Source: Metellina segmentata (taxonomy: Eukaryota > Arthropoda > Arachnida > Araneae > Tetragnathidae). Taken from it: a stretch of 64,000 bases of DNA. Below, in pieces: positions 54,901 through 62,545 of this stretch; positions within the stretch are counted from its first letter, which is position 1, and the number at the start of each line of letters is the position of its first letter. The stretch covers positions 13,799,018-13,863,017 of the forward strand of contig OX375872.1 in the NCBI GenBank assembly GCA_947359465.1. The letters are read 5' to 3'. The notes beneath the pieces are model-generated. The model was not told the DNA's origin, did no database searches, and saw only the letters and a program-made list of their open reading frames with translations. Position numbers and translations under genes: made by a program.

Positions 54901-57900
54901 GGAATAAGGATTAAAAAAAATAGTTATTGTTAAAAAGATTAATAAAAGCAATTATGACTGTTTTTCGTAGCGTCTGTTATAAAAATATTTGTTAAAAATA
55001 AATATAACAGCAGTACACATGTGTAAACCCATGTCTAAAATTGTGGGAAATACTTCAAAGAAATAAAAAATACTTAAAAAATTGCTAATTTTCAAAATAT
55101 TACAGTTTTAATCGCACTAAAAATTTATTTTTCATCTTATGCCCATCTCATGTTTTAATAAAGGTATGAAGTGAATAAATATGGTTTATAAACATTATCT
55201 TAAGTATAATTTGCAATTGCATTGTCAAAAATATTAGGGCGTCTTTGATTTGCTGTACAGTAATTTCATTTATCCTCAACGGGGACAGATAGCTATTCTT
55301 GCTATTCCAATGCGTTGTAAGTGTCTTTGTAGGTAGTCATGTCCCATGAGAAGTTGAAAGCAAGGGACTCCTACAGATCTGGCCAATGAACCTGGGATTC
55401 GATTTTTGTTTCTCAATAAAACATTCCAGTTCATTCCTGTGGACATATCTTTGTAGATTGAAAGTCTACTAGTCCATATAAAACCGTTACATAGAGGCAA
55501 ATGGGAATTCGGTTGGGGTAACTGTGCTCCAGCCGTAGCCAATTGGTCAGCTTGTTCATTGAACATGAATTATTATTTAAGTAAAAAATGATTTTTTCTT
55601 TTGTATTGTATCAGTGTATAGGAATAAGGTTCACAAAAAATTTGTTATTGAAATACAATTGTTAAAAGGTTATCATCTTTTGATCGTTGAAAATGCAGTG
55701 ACAGATGACTTAAGTATTCCTATACAAATTAGTTGAGAATCTAAATTGCAATTCCAATATCTCAAAGGTTAAAGAGCTTGTGATGAAATGTCAGGGTAAT
55801 ATTGCTAGAAGTGGGTTGATCTGTAGTGTTTACTCATCAGTAGCAATCCAGCACGTGGTTTGTCAACCCTTTAAACATTTTCATTTATATTTTGAACCTT
55901 CCTGGTCGCTGTCTCGAAAAGGTGTTTCGTCATAAACAAAACTGGCCAGGTCTTGATGGAAGAGATACTATCTCGTCATTAGAGGAAAATTGATGATATC
56001 TTGATTTCGTCATAAAAAATTCATTCGGCAGTATCTTGATGACGGTATATCTCGTCATTAATAAAATTCGTCAGATCTTGATGGACGAGATATCTCGTCG
56101 AAATCACTTGGAAGGTTAAGAGGGGTTATCAAACGGGTACTTCTCTTTCGTTACACGGAAACGAAAGTTTACAATTTCTTAAAATATAGGACTACATATC
56201 TATGCCTTTCATTGCAATTCCATTAAAATTTTTATGATAATTATATTATTTATCTGATATTATTTTGTTTTTCTGATAGCATAACTGTACAGGAAACAAG
56301 TTTTGGTATCCTAAGTAAGTCCAATTTTAGTCTGCTTAAGAATTGAAGGTTTATATGCATTTTATGAACGAAATTGTTAATGCAAAAGTAAAATAGTGCA
56401 GTATATATTATTTTTTTGCATATTTATAACAATTAGAGAAAGGGACAGGTAATTCTTTTTTCAAATTTTAGAGGGCAGCTAAATCTGAATGAAATTTTAT
56501 GATCGTTGGAAATTGTTCCGGAAGATAATGTATGCTTCCTTCTTAAATAAGAGATTTTCAATTTTTCATTATTTCCAAAACTAAATTATTTTCTAAAAAT
56601 ATAGAGTCTGACTCCAAGCGAGTTGCCAGTTGAGTCACGTGGTTTTTCACGAGTTTACTTGTTAGATTAAGGGTAGGTTAAACGTTAAAAAAATGCGACT
56701 TGGCATCATTGGCGTAATCAGTGGAATGTGAACCTGTGAAAGGATCTATCTACTGAAGCCCTTTGGAAATTCTTTCCATTCTTTCAGAGAAGAATTTGAA
56801 AAAATTGAAACAGAGGCAACTGATTTATCAGGGCTATCATTATTTGTGGAATATGGACAAACTCGCAGACAACTAAAGATAAAACTGTTTTTAATGAAAA
56901 CAAAGAAGGCGGTCACACACATGAATTTACAATAAGAGAAAATTTCACAGTCAATTCATTTTATGTCATGTGTGATAACACCGAGGCAGAATTATCTAAA
57001 AGAACTCAGACATATGAAGTCGTTGTTTAGCTTTTTCGAATATTTTTCGATTGGGATTTATCAATAGAAGAAAAAAAAGAACACGATAAAAAAAGTGGAA
57101 GGATATTTACAAAAATGAATTGACGTTTGTACTTTTGAAGATCAATTTGACCATCTCTAATATTATAAAAGGAAGTCTGTTTGTCTGTTTGTTTCTTGCA
57201 CGCAAAGTCCTGACGAATCTATGGCACTTACAGTAATGGGATTTGGCACACAGGTAGTCCAAAGTTTTTGCAATTTTAAGGTCGCGGCGAATTTTAAAAT
57301 TCAATCTAGAACATTTTAAAATGAATTTAATGAAATTTAATCATTATTGAATGCAACAGCATAGAAGAGATCACAGATTCTAAATTTATTGTTTTCGTTT
57401 CCGTTTTTATTTTTCACGGAGGAATGATTTTCCAGACAGACGATAAAAACAAATAATCTTTTAACTGGAGTCACTTAGTTCTTTTTCTATCTCCTAGACC
57501 TTTAAAGACAGAGTAAAAATTTCACCGGATTTGAAATCTGTGAAAAATTTCACTTTAGATCGATACCTAAAAATATGCTTTTCTTTAAATAAATAATTTT
57601 TAAATTGAATATATCTTTTATATTTTCGCAAGAGATAGTGACGTCACGTTAAGTTCTCTTTCCGAAAATAAACAGATTGCATCTTCTACCCTTCGCGTAA
57701 AAAAAGAAGAAACATATTATATTTCCTGCCCTATTCCATTTCAACGTATGAGAGCAAAAATAAAAAACATTTTTGACTGGGATTGTTAAGTTCTTTTTCG
57801 TAAAATCGGAATCATTAAAGATAGATTGAAAATTTCAACGGATTTCAAATCTGCGGAAAATTCTAAAAGAAAACGAGAACACATCATAAAAACCACACCA

Positions 57901-60190
57901 GACATCTATGGAGCCACCAAAGAAATGTTTTGCACATTTCCGGATGTTGAAATATTATTGAACATTTTTTTAACAATTTCCCTTACCTAATGCGTGAGGA
58001 GAAAGAGCGTTTTCTGTTTTAAAGCGTTTAAAAAATTGTTTTATGGAGTACTATGGGAGAAAAAAATTAATTAATATGTCCATTCTGTATATAGAGCAAT
58101 ACAATTTAAACCGAATCGATACTCCCAAAGTAATTGACGAATTTGCAAGAAATAAAGCAAGACGGAAATTCATGCAAACTAATTTTTTAATATTTATTTA
58201 ATATGTTGTTGTATGAAATTTTTGATTTCTTTTCTTTTTTTGTTAGAAACTCTCTCTTAAGAGTTTTCTTGAAACTTTTTTTCCTTTCTTGAGTTTGAGG
58301 GTCCCGAAAAGTTTACCACTTGGATTAAAATTTTACCGCATTTCCCCCACTTGACTTGATCCGCCACTGTGCACGGCCCCTAAGGACATGCCCCATTCGA
58401 CAAGAACATCACCATGGGGATTCTTAGCAAGCTGTCAAGTGGTGTTAAGTCGTAGAGGTGTAGTTTAAAGTTGCGAACTGAGCAAAGGTCTTTTTTCTAT
58501 GTAAACAAATATGTTGGCCTTGTGGATCGTTTAGGGGAAATCATTTAGATAAAATCACACCCTCGGTGAAAACTTAGCAATTACTCAAAGGGGCCAAGAT
58601 TCATCATTGCATCATTTCTGAATCACAATCGCGCGCGCGCGCGTAACCATCACGCAAGCAAACAATTCATATTTGTAATACTATCACAAATACAGCTGGC
58701 GCCATCAAGTGGCCTAGTACACAGTTAATAAGACAAAGAAACAATATTTAAAAATCCTACATATTTAATCTACGAAACAATAAACACACTTCCGGTTAAG
58801 AACTATAGTGCGCTCCAATGAGACCACAGATAACCTGGAGGAAGTCTACTTGTACAAAAGTAGGTAAACTCGCCAGGATAAAAGGCTACCATACACAGAA
58901 TCGTGTATGAAAATTGCTACTAACGATTATTTCTTTTGTCAATTGCTATTGATTTCGCCACCGAATGATAAACTTGCAGCTAGAAACCACGTTAAAGATG
59001 CCAACCGTGGGAGCCCATTGTTTACATTTAACCTGTCCCCTTAAAATAACTGTAGGTACTAGAATTTACGTCGCATTAGAGCAAGACAACGGGCTACCTT
59101 CGGAGCGTGGTCAGTGCTTGGGAGGTTGACCACCTAGGAACTCTATATATATTTGACGTTTCATTTTTTTTTTGGATCTTTCCCACTGCAATTGATGCCG
59201 GACCGTTATCAATAGCACGTTGTTTTGCTCTCGAGCGACTTTAATTCAATTGCCAATTCAAAATTTTATAATGTTTGTTATTACAGGTGCTCAACAGTGG
59301 ATATTGATGTTCTTTTTGATAGATTTGAAATAGAGATTCTCACATATAACCCGAAATTTGAGGTACTTTTTCAAATTTTCGACAGAAATGTCTAATTTAT
59401 TTTAATATTCGATTAACCAGTGTTTTATTTACGAATTTTGTATTTAAATATTCATTTAACGAGTGGTTTATTTACGAAATTTGTATTTTACTATTCGTTT
59501 AACCAGTACTTTATTTTCGAATTTTGTATTTACGAAATACGAATTACTGGTAGTTTAACCAGTGGTTTATTTGTGTATATAAACATTCGTCTCCAGTGCT
59601 CTATCGACGAATTTTGTTTTCAAATATTCGTTTAACCAATCGTTTATTTACGAAATTCTTATGTTACTATTCGTTTCACCACTGGTTTATTTACAAATTT
59701 GTATTTCAATATTCGTTTAACCAGTGGTTTATTTGTGTATTTAAACATTCGACTAACGAGTGGTCTATTTACGAATTTTGTTTTCAAGTATTTGTTTAAT
59801 CAATCGCTTTTTTACGAAATTCGTATGTTACTATTTGTTTAACCAATAGTTTATTTACGAATTTATATTTCAATATTCGTTTAACCAGTGATTTATTTAC
59901 GAATTTTGTTTTTAAATGTTCGTTTAACCAGTTGTTTATTTAAAATTTTTTATTTGTAGAGTCTGGAAATATTCAGTGTGATTGGTGGATACATCGGCAT
60001 GTGGCTGGGTATTTCCCTAGTGACTGTCTACGATTTCACAGGAACTCTGATAGGATTGGTAACAGAGTATAGTAAAAAGTGGAAGAAGAAAAGGATTGCT
60101 CCTAAGAAACCTGATTTTACGACTAAGGTCGTCAAACACTCAAGAAAATCCCGTGGATTTGCTGATACTCGCAATAAATGGCTTGATTAA
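33782..60190 (+). CDS. DEG/ENaC-family sodium channel subunit, 14-exon gene
   Basis: An amiloride-sensitive-type channel subunit (ENaC/degenerin/pickpocket family). Such proteins form trimeric Na+ channels in the plasma membrane, gated by mechanical force, acid, peptides or other ligands; the ligand here is unknown. Exons: 33782-33981, 38049-38193, 39442-39569, 40779-40897, 42373-42566, 48307-48405, 48561-48678, 50271-50313, 50408-50465, 51639-51665, 52353-52376, 56280-56314, 59287-59362, 59960-60190. All phases match and sum to 1497 nt, 498 residues. TM1 is residues 13-35, followed by WKYPT. The Cys-rich ectodomain includes HSPYFLPSP and [10 protein letters not shown]2 is about 427-452 with the GxS selectivity filter G439-I440-S441. 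At 498 residues it is near the short end of the family. Introns are transposon-rich, but no exon is damaged. Confidence 0.88.
33982..35587 (+). other. Channel intron 1, first part
   Basis: AT-rich; no exon or recognisable transposon. Two short GATCG-rich words near 34890 and 35080 are the only local oddity. Confidence 0.5.
35588..36762 (+). mobile_element. Tc1-like transposon, 3' end lost, transposase with one frameshift
   Basis: Just after a TA target, the left terminus CACTGACGAGCCAAAACATT precedes a transposase frame from 35711: paired HTH domains ([39 protein letters not shown]), then the DDE domain ([42 protein letters not shown]). The frame shifts near 36420, and after ELVASMHK the usual C-terminus and right inverted repeat are missing. 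Dead but fairly young. Confidence 0.85.
36763..37630 (+). other. Channel intron 1, second part
   Basis: No gene. 37195-37260 (TTTTTGGACCTTGCGCCATAA) recurs at about 20045 as CTTGGATCTTGCGCCATAA and looks like the 3' end of an unidentified retroposon. Confidence 0.45.
37640..37935 (-). mobile_element. SINE, minus orientation
   Basis: The inverse of the common SINE body (CAACGGGCTATTGGCAACGG, ACCTGAGCTGGCACTCCAC) up to a head-type-1-like GCTGGATTGAGTTTCGAATT stretch. The tail is at 37640 (TAGGTAGGTAATGCC). Confidence 0.68.
38049..38193 (+). CDS. Channel exon 2 (ectodomain)
   Basis: The acceptor is TTTTCTAG. Reads [20 protein letters not shown] and on to DGQVPEDFR, with four Cys and a possible N-glycosylation site (NATC). 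The donor is AGG|GTAAGT, phase 0. Confidence 0.82.
38222..38287. repeat. 28-bp unit repeated ~2.5 times
   Basis: GACATTCACAATAACATTAA followed by CTACC is repeated just after the exon 2 donor. Confidence 0.8.
38290..39441 (+). other. Channel intron 2
   Basis: 38730-38900 holds a fragment of the GAAATA..AGCATTGCT dispersed element and a short SINE 3' piece (AGCGCAACACAACGGGCTAT inverse). The rest is AT-rich with nothing recognised. Confidence 0.5.
39442..39569 (+). CDS. Channel exon 3 (ectodomain)
   Basis: The acceptor is CATAATTTCAG. Reads [20 protein letters not shown] to [17 protein letters not shown]. The donor leaves phase 2 (TGC AA|GTAAGG). Moderately diverged from the family, but phase and context fit. 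Confidence 0.78.
39705..40610. repeat. CAGATACGGCCC-family arrays in channel intron 3
   Basis: 39705-39990 holds about five units (CGCAGACCAGATACGGCCC, CCAAATATTTTTATTA). 40415-40610 holds three more (GTCCAGATACGGCCCTCC). The 40000-40410 stretch between them shows nothing recognisable. Confidence 0.65.
40779..40897 (+). CDS. Channel exon 4 (ectodomain)
   Basis: The acceptor is GTTATGTAG. Reads [20 protein letters not shown] and [18 protein letters not shown]. The CYSIYS stretch corresponds to the family's GvCyTFN region. The donor is GCAA|GTAAGT, phase 1. Confidence 0.8.
41636..42082 (+). pseudogene. Mariner transposase remnant, internally deleted
   Basis: The N-terminal HTH region reads [20 protein letters not shown] and [19 protein letters not shown] with in-frame stops. 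The middle is deleted, and the C-terminus [20 protein letters not shown] ends at the TGA at 42080. This is the HTH_48/Mos1-like mariner type. Terminal repeats were not resolved. Confidence 0.72.
42373..42566 (+). CDS. Channel exon 5 (ectodomain, HSP motif)
   Basis: The acceptor is CTTCTATAG; the phase-1 join gives Ile. Reads [19 protein letters not shown], then [20 protein letters not shown] and YELRITM. The vvHsp..P motif is diagnostic of DEG/ENaC palm/thumb regions. The donor is ATG|GTATAT. Confidence 0.85.
42723..43563. mobile_element. hAT-type MITE made of ACATCGATGT palindromes, nested in the mariner
   Basis: The ends are TAGGAATGCGACATC and GATGTTGCATCCCTA (an imperfect inverted pair). 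The mariner sequence ATAGGAAT is present on both sides (42715-42722 and 43564-43571), an exact 8-bp target duplication. The 841-bp interior holds more than a dozen ACATCGATGT or close variants, an internal second start (TAGGGATGCGACATCG at 43014) and a unit with AACCAGTTTTAAGAAATGG repeated three times. There is no coding capacity. Confidence 0.88.
43793..44700 (+). pseudogene. Mariner transposase (DUF4817 type), frameshifted
   Basis: Begins [20 protein letters not shown] and continues with the HTH block [20 protein letters not shown]. Frame changes near 44085 and 44340 separate the [15 protein letters not shown] segment, the first catalytic Asp ([12 protein letters not shown]) and the second ([13 protein letters not shown]). 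A stop interrupts before the C-terminus. Not functional. Confidence 0.82.
45170..45270. repeat. GACGAGATATCTCGTC-family terminus
   Basis: TTAATCACTCAAGTAG followed by TTTCGACGAGATATCTCG and the usual ATCTGAACAATTTTGC stretch. No partner end was found nearby. Confidence 0.55.
45325..45640 (+). mobile_element. tRNA-derived SINE, head type 1
   Basis: GGTAGCCCATGTGTAAAAGC and ATGCGAGTTCGAAAC form the head; the common body ends in AATTAAGTATTTACCTACCT. A short 3' SINE piece precedes it at 45055-45100. Confidence 0.7.
45780..46230. repeat. Dispersed element, GATTTGGCATCTTATC family
   Basis: One edge carries GACGATTTGGCATCTTATC. The other carries, inverted, the AGCAATGCTC..ATTTCACGTCTATGG motif seen at 19110 and 38730. 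It is probably one non-autonomous element of about 450 bp. Confidence 0.5.
46323..47598 (+). pseudogene. LINE ORF2 fragment (reverse transcriptase), one stop
   Basis: [20 protein letters not shown] through [13 protein letters not shown], then the TGA, then [11 protein letters not shown] and [11 protein letters not shown] to the natural TAA. The N-terminal endonuclease is absent. Confidence 0.9.
46323..47671 (+). mobile_element. 5'-truncated second copy of the CR1-like LINE
   Basis: It begins at the point matching 12893 in the full copy (TCCGGGCAACTATAGACC) and ends with the same 3' UTR and TTTGTA repeats. It carries only the RT and C-terminal part. By eye it differs from the full copy by about 2%, so it is a recent insertion. 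Copy-specific damage: GGA to TGA at 46681-46683, a stop inside the RT domain. Confidence 0.92.
47832..48110 (+). mobile_element. tRNA-derived SINE, head type 1
   Basis: GGTAGCCCGATTGGTAGAG (A box) and GGTTACGAGTTCAAATCC (B box), then the common body, slightly shortened near TCAGGTGTCGTCATCTGATT. Confidence 0.72.
48307..48405 (+). CDS. Channel exon 6 (ectodomain)
   Basis: The acceptor is TTTATTTTCAG. Reads [20 protein letters not shown] and [13 protein letters not shown]. The [12 protein letters not shown] motif is highly typical of DEG/ENaC. The donor is CTG|GTAAAA, phase 0. Confidence 0.87.
48561..48678 (+). CDS. Channel exon 7 (Cys-rich ectodomain)
   Basis: The acceptor is TTCTTGTAG. Reads [20 protein letters not shown] then [12 protein letters not shown], the Cys-rich part of the thumb. 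The donor is AATT|GTAAGA, phase 1. Confidence 0.86.
48794..48910. mobile_element. Fragment of the ACATCGATGT hAT-type MITE family
   Basis: It starts TAGGGATGCGACAACAAT and carries several CATCGATGT words. No right terminus is found. This is a second occurrence of the family in the window. Confidence 0.6.
49398..49525 (+). pseudogene. Decayed duplicate of channel exon 8, copy A
   Basis: TATTGGGAATGTATCAT, an acceptor TAATTTCAG, then an exon-like stretch from 49465 coding [13 protein letters not shown] and a TGA at 49503-49505. There is no donor. The first seven codons equal those of the real exon 8. If spliced in, it would truncate the protein before TM2. Confidence 0.7.
49557..50080 (-). pseudogene. 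Tc1-like transposase fragment, second copy
   Basis: The minus strand carries [15 protein letters not shown], then a [20 protein letters not shown] segment (catalytic Asp) and [10 protein letters not shown], and further on the C-terminal part to the AATAGGGGGATGG end. It has the same 3' half and the same cut point (GGGTAGTGTAT) as the 20225 copy. It separates mini-exon copies A and B. Confidence 0.72.
50081..50202 (+). pseudogene. Decayed duplicate of channel exon 8, copy B
   Basis: It shares TATTGGGAATGTATCATG and TAAAGCAAGG with copy C and a 122-bp period. Its acceptor reads GAATACAG, the exon-like part is ATAAATATTTTTTTAATT-degraded, and it ends TTGAGAACCTGATG like copy A. No usable frame or donor. 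Confidence 0.7.
50271..50313 (+). CDS. Channel exon 8 (43-nt mini-exon, functional copy C)
   Basis: The acceptor is GAATTCAG; the phase-1 join gives Tyr, then [13 protein letters not shown]. The C..pC spacing fits the family. The donor is GA|GTAAGT, phase 2. Two dead copies lie upstream. Confidence 0.82.
50408..50465 (+). CDS. Channel exon 9
   Basis: The acceptor is TATTTTAACAG; the phase-2 join gives Asp after PC. Reads [19 protein letters not shown], matching the family's PC....Y motif. The donor is CGG|GTAAGT, phase 0. Confidence 0.82.
50573..51270. mobile_element. TTAA-flanked element with internal GAATC minisatellite
   Basis: TTAACCTTCTGAAACAG at 50573 and CCTAAGAGGGTTAA ending at 51270 give TTAA at both ends. 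The interior is about a dozen ~45-bp units (AATAGAATCTTTTCGAAAG type), then the conserved AATTATGCGCGTGAACCC tail. A sister of the 60489-61588 element. Confidence 0.6.
51639..51665 (+). CDS. Channel exon 10 (27-nt microexon)
   Basis: The acceptor is TTTTGACAG, nine codons read KSLYMRKAE, the donor is GAG|GTAAGT. Phase 0 on both sides, so skipping it would keep the frame. The call rests on splice sites and phase; the segment is too short for a homology call. Confidence 0.65.
52062..52190 (+). mobile_element. SINE body fragment
   Basis: GACCGTGGTTCAAAATAACG to TGTGTCGCTCCAGCGGGACG, then TTAACTACCTACC. The head and first half are missing. Confidence 0.65.
52353..52376 (+). CDS. Channel exon 11 (24-nt microexon)
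   Basis: The acceptor has a long pyrimidine tract ending CTTACAG. Eight codons read GARWRIPH. The donor is CAT|GTGAGT. Phase 0 on both sides. Confidence 0.6.
52377..53100 (+). other. Channel intron 11, first part
   Basis: 52640-52760 is related to the ~285-bp dispersed repeat (AACCAGAATCCACACTG, CACGTGATTGACTG). Otherwise nothing recognised. Confidence 0.45.
53101..53990. mobile_element. TTAA-flanked MITE with GGTATCCGAACACGTT ends
   Basis: TTAA at 53101-53104 then GGTATCCGAACACGTT; the right end AACGCGTTCGGATACC then TTAA at 53987-53990. The 16-bp terminal repeats differ at one base. The ~880-bp interior is AT-rich with no coding capacity. A different family from the CCCTCC elements. Confidence 0.8.
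53991..54310 (-). pseudogene. N-terminal fragment of a DUF4817-type transposase
   Basis: The minus strand begins [18 protein letters not shown] and continues to [13 protein letters not shown]. This resembles the N-terminal HTH of DUF4817 mariner transposases. It decays after about 70 codons and is cut by the MITE at 53990. Confidence 0.55.
54462..54660. repeat. GACGAGATATCTCGTC-family fragment
   Basis: CCCTTCAAATAGTTTCGACG, then three AGATCTGACCAATTTTGC-like and ACGAGATA-like units in alternating orientation. Confidence 0.6.
54661..55275 (+). other. Channel intron 11, AT-rich stretch
   Basis: Very AT-rich, with no exon, repeat or RNA recognised. Confidence 0.5.
55276..55566 (-). pseudogene. 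R1-like LINE fragment (end of RNase H region)
   Basis: The minus strand reads [20 protein letters not shown], then a Cys-poor C-terminal segment ending [26 protein letters not shown] is the RNase H signature of I/R1-type ORF2 proteins. Only about 95 residues remain. Confidence 0.6.
55895..56119. mobile_element. Short GACGAGATATCTCGTC-family element
   Basis: The left end GAACCTTCCTGGTCGCTG is poorly conserved. The right end GGACGAGATATCTCGTCG plus AAATCACTTGGAAGGTTAA is clear. Four palindromic or half-palindromic GAGATATCTCGTC-type sites lie inside 225 bp. Confidence 0.6.
56280..56314 (+). CDS. Channel exon 12 (35-nt mini-exon)
   Basis: The acceptor is TTTTTCTGATAG. Reads [11 protein letters not shown] and leaves phase 2 (AA|GTAAGT). 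It contributes one ectodomain Cys and a potential NCT glycosylation site. Confidence 0.7.
56740..58369 (+). mobile_element. hAT (ZMYM1-type) remnant with a Helitron-like insert
   Basis: The first part, 56757-57110, reads [20 protein letters not shown], then [20 protein letters not shown], both ZMYM1-type central motifs. The second part, 57880-58196, reads [16 protein letters not shown] and [20 protein letters not shown], a broken C-terminal dimerisation domain. The right terminus CCGCCACTG is at 58369; no left terminus was found. About 0.7 kb of other sequence interrupts the two parts. Confidence 0.68.
57154..57870. mobile_element. Possible Helitron fragment inside the hAT
   Basis: It begins A|TCTCTAATATTATAAAAGG followed by AAGTCTGTTTGTCTGTTTG, a form typical of Helitron 5' ends. 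Inside is an internal ~300-bp repeat (AAGTTCTTTTT..TTTCA[AC]CGGATTT). The 3' hairpin and CTRR end were not found. Confidence 0.4.
58370..59286 (+). other. Channel intron 12, last part
   Basis: A (CG)n run of about 12 bp lies at 58631. Two opposed SINE 3' pieces lie at 59065-59105 (minus) and 59170-59260 (plus). No gene. Confidence 0.5.
59287..59362 (+). CDS. Channel exon 13 (pre-TM2)
   Basis: The acceptor is TTATTACAG; the phase-2 join gives Lys. Reads [20 protein letters not shown] and NPKFE, the l.iyf..le....y.p motif before TM2. The donor is GAG|GTACTT. Confidence 0.84.
59410..59955. repeat. ~45-bp minisatellite in channel intron 13
   Basis: Twelve or so units of GTTTATTTACGAATTTTG plus AAATATTCGTTTAACCAGTG. 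It fills nearly the whole 597-bp intron. Frames through it are repeat artefacts. Confidence 0.82.
59960..60190 (+). CDS. Channel exon 14 (TM2 and C-terminus)
   Basis: The acceptor is TTTATTTGTAG. Reads [20 protein letters not shown] then [13 protein letters not shown].iG...GiS is the TM2 and G-x-S selectivity filter signature. A 46-residue basic cytoplasmic tail ([12 protein letters not shown]) ends at TAA 60188-60190. Confidence 0.9.
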   Translation, partial: SLEIFSVIGGYIGMWLGISLVTVYDFTGTLIGLVTEYSKKWKKKRIAPKKPDFTTKVVKHSRKSRGFADTRNKWLD

Positions 60191-60405
60191 TATATTTATT
60201 GATTGCATATATCTTAGCTTTGCTTTAACATTATAGCACTGCTTCGCCAACGGAAGTTGAATTCAATTTCAATATTAGATGCATTTCTATTATAAATTGT
60301 ATGGATTTGACGAATTTACAGTGCTCAACTGAATTGCATAAACTACTAAACACGGCGATTATGAAACGAATTGTATTGTATTTCAATGTCATTTGTGAAG
60401 TGTAG

Positions 60406-60411
60406 AATAAA
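60406..60411 (+). terminator. Polyadenylation signal of the channel gene
   Basis: AATAAA 216 bases after the stop codon, followed by a T-rich stretch; the likely 3' end of the transcript. Confidence 0.6.
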
Positions 60412-60488
60412 CGTGTTTAAACCCAAAATTGACTGTTATTTCTTTAGAGAGAGAGTTGATTTATTTAAGAGGATTTTCTTTTTCTCAT

Positions 60489-61588
60489 TAAATCTCCCAG
60501 TGGCTTCGACGAGATGAAAAATCTGTCCATCAAGATCTTATCAAATTGGCTAATGACGAGATATCTCGTCTTCAAAAGATTGCCTAATTTTTGATGGTGA
60601 CGAGATAGAGATCTGGTCAATTTCCCTACAAACTAGATTTGTCGAGGCAACCAGTAGGGGAAAAATTACCATTCTTTTGGAACGTTTCTATTGCTATTTT
60701 CCTTAGATTAGAATACTTTGGAATGGTTTTGTATCGCCTTTCCTTAGAATAGAATAATTTGGAAAGATTCTATTGGTACTTTCCTTAGATTAGAACACTT
60801 TTGAAATTATTCTATTGCTCTTTCCCATATAATAGAAACCCTTGAAAATATTCCATTGCTCCTTTCCCTTTTCCATACAATTGAACTCATTAAAAATATT
60901 CCATTGCTCCTTTTCTTATAATAGGATTCCTTGTAAAGATTCCATTGTTCTTTCCTATATAAATTGTTGTTCGCAGTATTTTCCTTAGATATCCTTTTAT
61001 TTCCTTAGATTAGAGATTATACACTCATGGGAATCGATAATCCGAGGTAAAAGGTCGGACAACGCTGGTCTACAAATCTTATCAATTTGTTGTCAGAACA
61101 CTAGATGAAGGTATCACCTGAGCATATTGCGATAGATGCTATTTTCGTCCCGGTCACAGTCTGCGTAATAGAATAAATATTTATATCTCTACCATCTGTG
61201 AATTTTGCATGACTTTAGAAAAGAGATCAAGAATGCACAGGTGTGAGGGGAAAACAAATATCTTTAATCGTAGATAATTGGCAGTAGAGCAAATTCAAAT
61301 GTGCTATTCAATAGGGAATGACGTCATCCATAAATACATATGAATAAAATTTGTTTAAGGGATCGTTTAAGTATTAAATAGCGCTTCCTAATTTTCAATT
61401 GGAAACACCCAATTTCGAAAAAAGAAAAAGAGAAAAAGGAAATATTCTATCAGTCCTTTCTTTAGAACACAATTCTTTGGAAAGATTATAATGGTCACGA
61501 AGGTCAAAATTGGTTATAAGCCACGCAGGGGAGAAAGACTGCAAGTAGCAAAGTGAAATTATGCGTATGAACACCTTAGAGGGTTAAA
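60489..61588. mobile_element. TTAA-flanked element combining GACGAGATATCTCGTC and GAATC minisatellite modules
   Basis: Left TTAAATCTCCCAGTGG with CTTCGACGAG; right CACCTTAGAGGGTTAA ending at 61588. The left arm holds GACGAGATATCTCGTC sites, and the middle is a GGAAAGATTCTATTGG-type array. Before the right end comes the AAATTATGCGTATGAACA tail shared with 19390 and 50573. No coding capacity. Confidence 0.6.
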
Positions 61589-62025
61589 GAAATTTTATGT
61601 ATACGAATGTATCGAATACATTATTACCTATTGAGTGGAACCTTTGAAATTGCTCTACTATGAACGATGCGTGAATAAAAAAGAGAGGTTCAATGTTCGC
61701 TAGCAGCTGTACTTTGAAAGACAGATTACAACGTAATGAAACAGCTTAAGACGTGGATATTTGCATTCAAAATGCAGATGTCAGAATAAAACCACCAATG
61801 TCTATGGTATTAAGAGTAAAGTTATTCCTCGAATTGTAGGTAGAAAGTTTGTCTAGAATGTTTTATTCATTATATCAAACTAGTCACTGCTTGGCCAGTG
61901 ACCATCACCCGTGACAGTTCTTTTCGTGGGGTCAGGAGTTAACACTGCTCGCTAACGTTCGCCAATTCCCATTTGGTTTGCTTCGCAAAACAACATCACC
62001 GGCAACGCAGTGATGCTAATAAATT
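61589..62025. other. Sequence between the TTAA element and the copia LTR
   Basis: Nothing recognised. Confidence 0.5.
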
Positions 62026-62461
62026 TGTTGGTTAAGTATATTTAAATAAGTTATATTATCAGAACTTACTAGAATTCCCACGTCCTTCTCCGTTTAGAAA
62101 ATGTCCGCCCAAGAGGCGTTTTTCCTGTTGGTAAACAGTCTTGCCAAGATGGCGAGGTGTGGCCACACCAGTTAAAAACAAACTTCGCGGGAAACCATAA
62201 CCCCGCCCCTTTTTCAGAGACGTCATCAGTTGTGACCAATGGGAGCGGAGTATCCTATTTTTGCATATAATTAAATCTTATTAACTGTGTTCATAACTGT
62301 ATTTTTGTACAAAAAGGTTGATATTTTGTTTCTGAAGTACTCTTCTCCAGTTATGCTGACCTAACGTTGTAACTGCTCTCCTGACTTGTTTTTTGAATAA
62401 AAACTTTGTTTTTATTTTGCCCGTTGATGATTTTATCAGAAAGTTCAAACCAGAACTTACA
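62026..62461 (+). mobile_element. 5' LTR of a Ty1/copia retrotransposon
   Basis: Begins TGTTGG and ends TTACA directly before the primer-binding site. The U3 part holds a GC box (CCCCGCCCC, 62201), a CRE-like GACGTCAT (62219), CCAAT (62236) and a TATAAT (62266). AATAAA is at 62396-62401. The start is inferred from the TG..CA rule, because the 3' LTR is outside the window. Confidence 0.65.
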
Positions 62462-62462
62462 C

Positions 62463-62473
62463 GGTTATGGGCC
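62463..62473 (+). other. Copia primer-binding site (internal initiator-tRNA site)
   Basis: GGTTATGGGCC is complementary to the anticodon stem-loop region of the initiator methionine tRNA, the internal primer used by Drosophila copia. It lies one base after the proposed LTR end. Confidence 0.65.
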
Positions 62474-62545
62474 GCTAGACATAGCCCACTGAAGGAATTT
62501 TTTTTTTGAGGACGCCAACGACGGGAGGCCCCGAGACTGAAAGTC

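Noticed and set aside
59420..59799. Open frames rich in Phe/Tyr/Ile in channel intron 13
   Set aside because: They are translations of the ~45-bp minisatellite.
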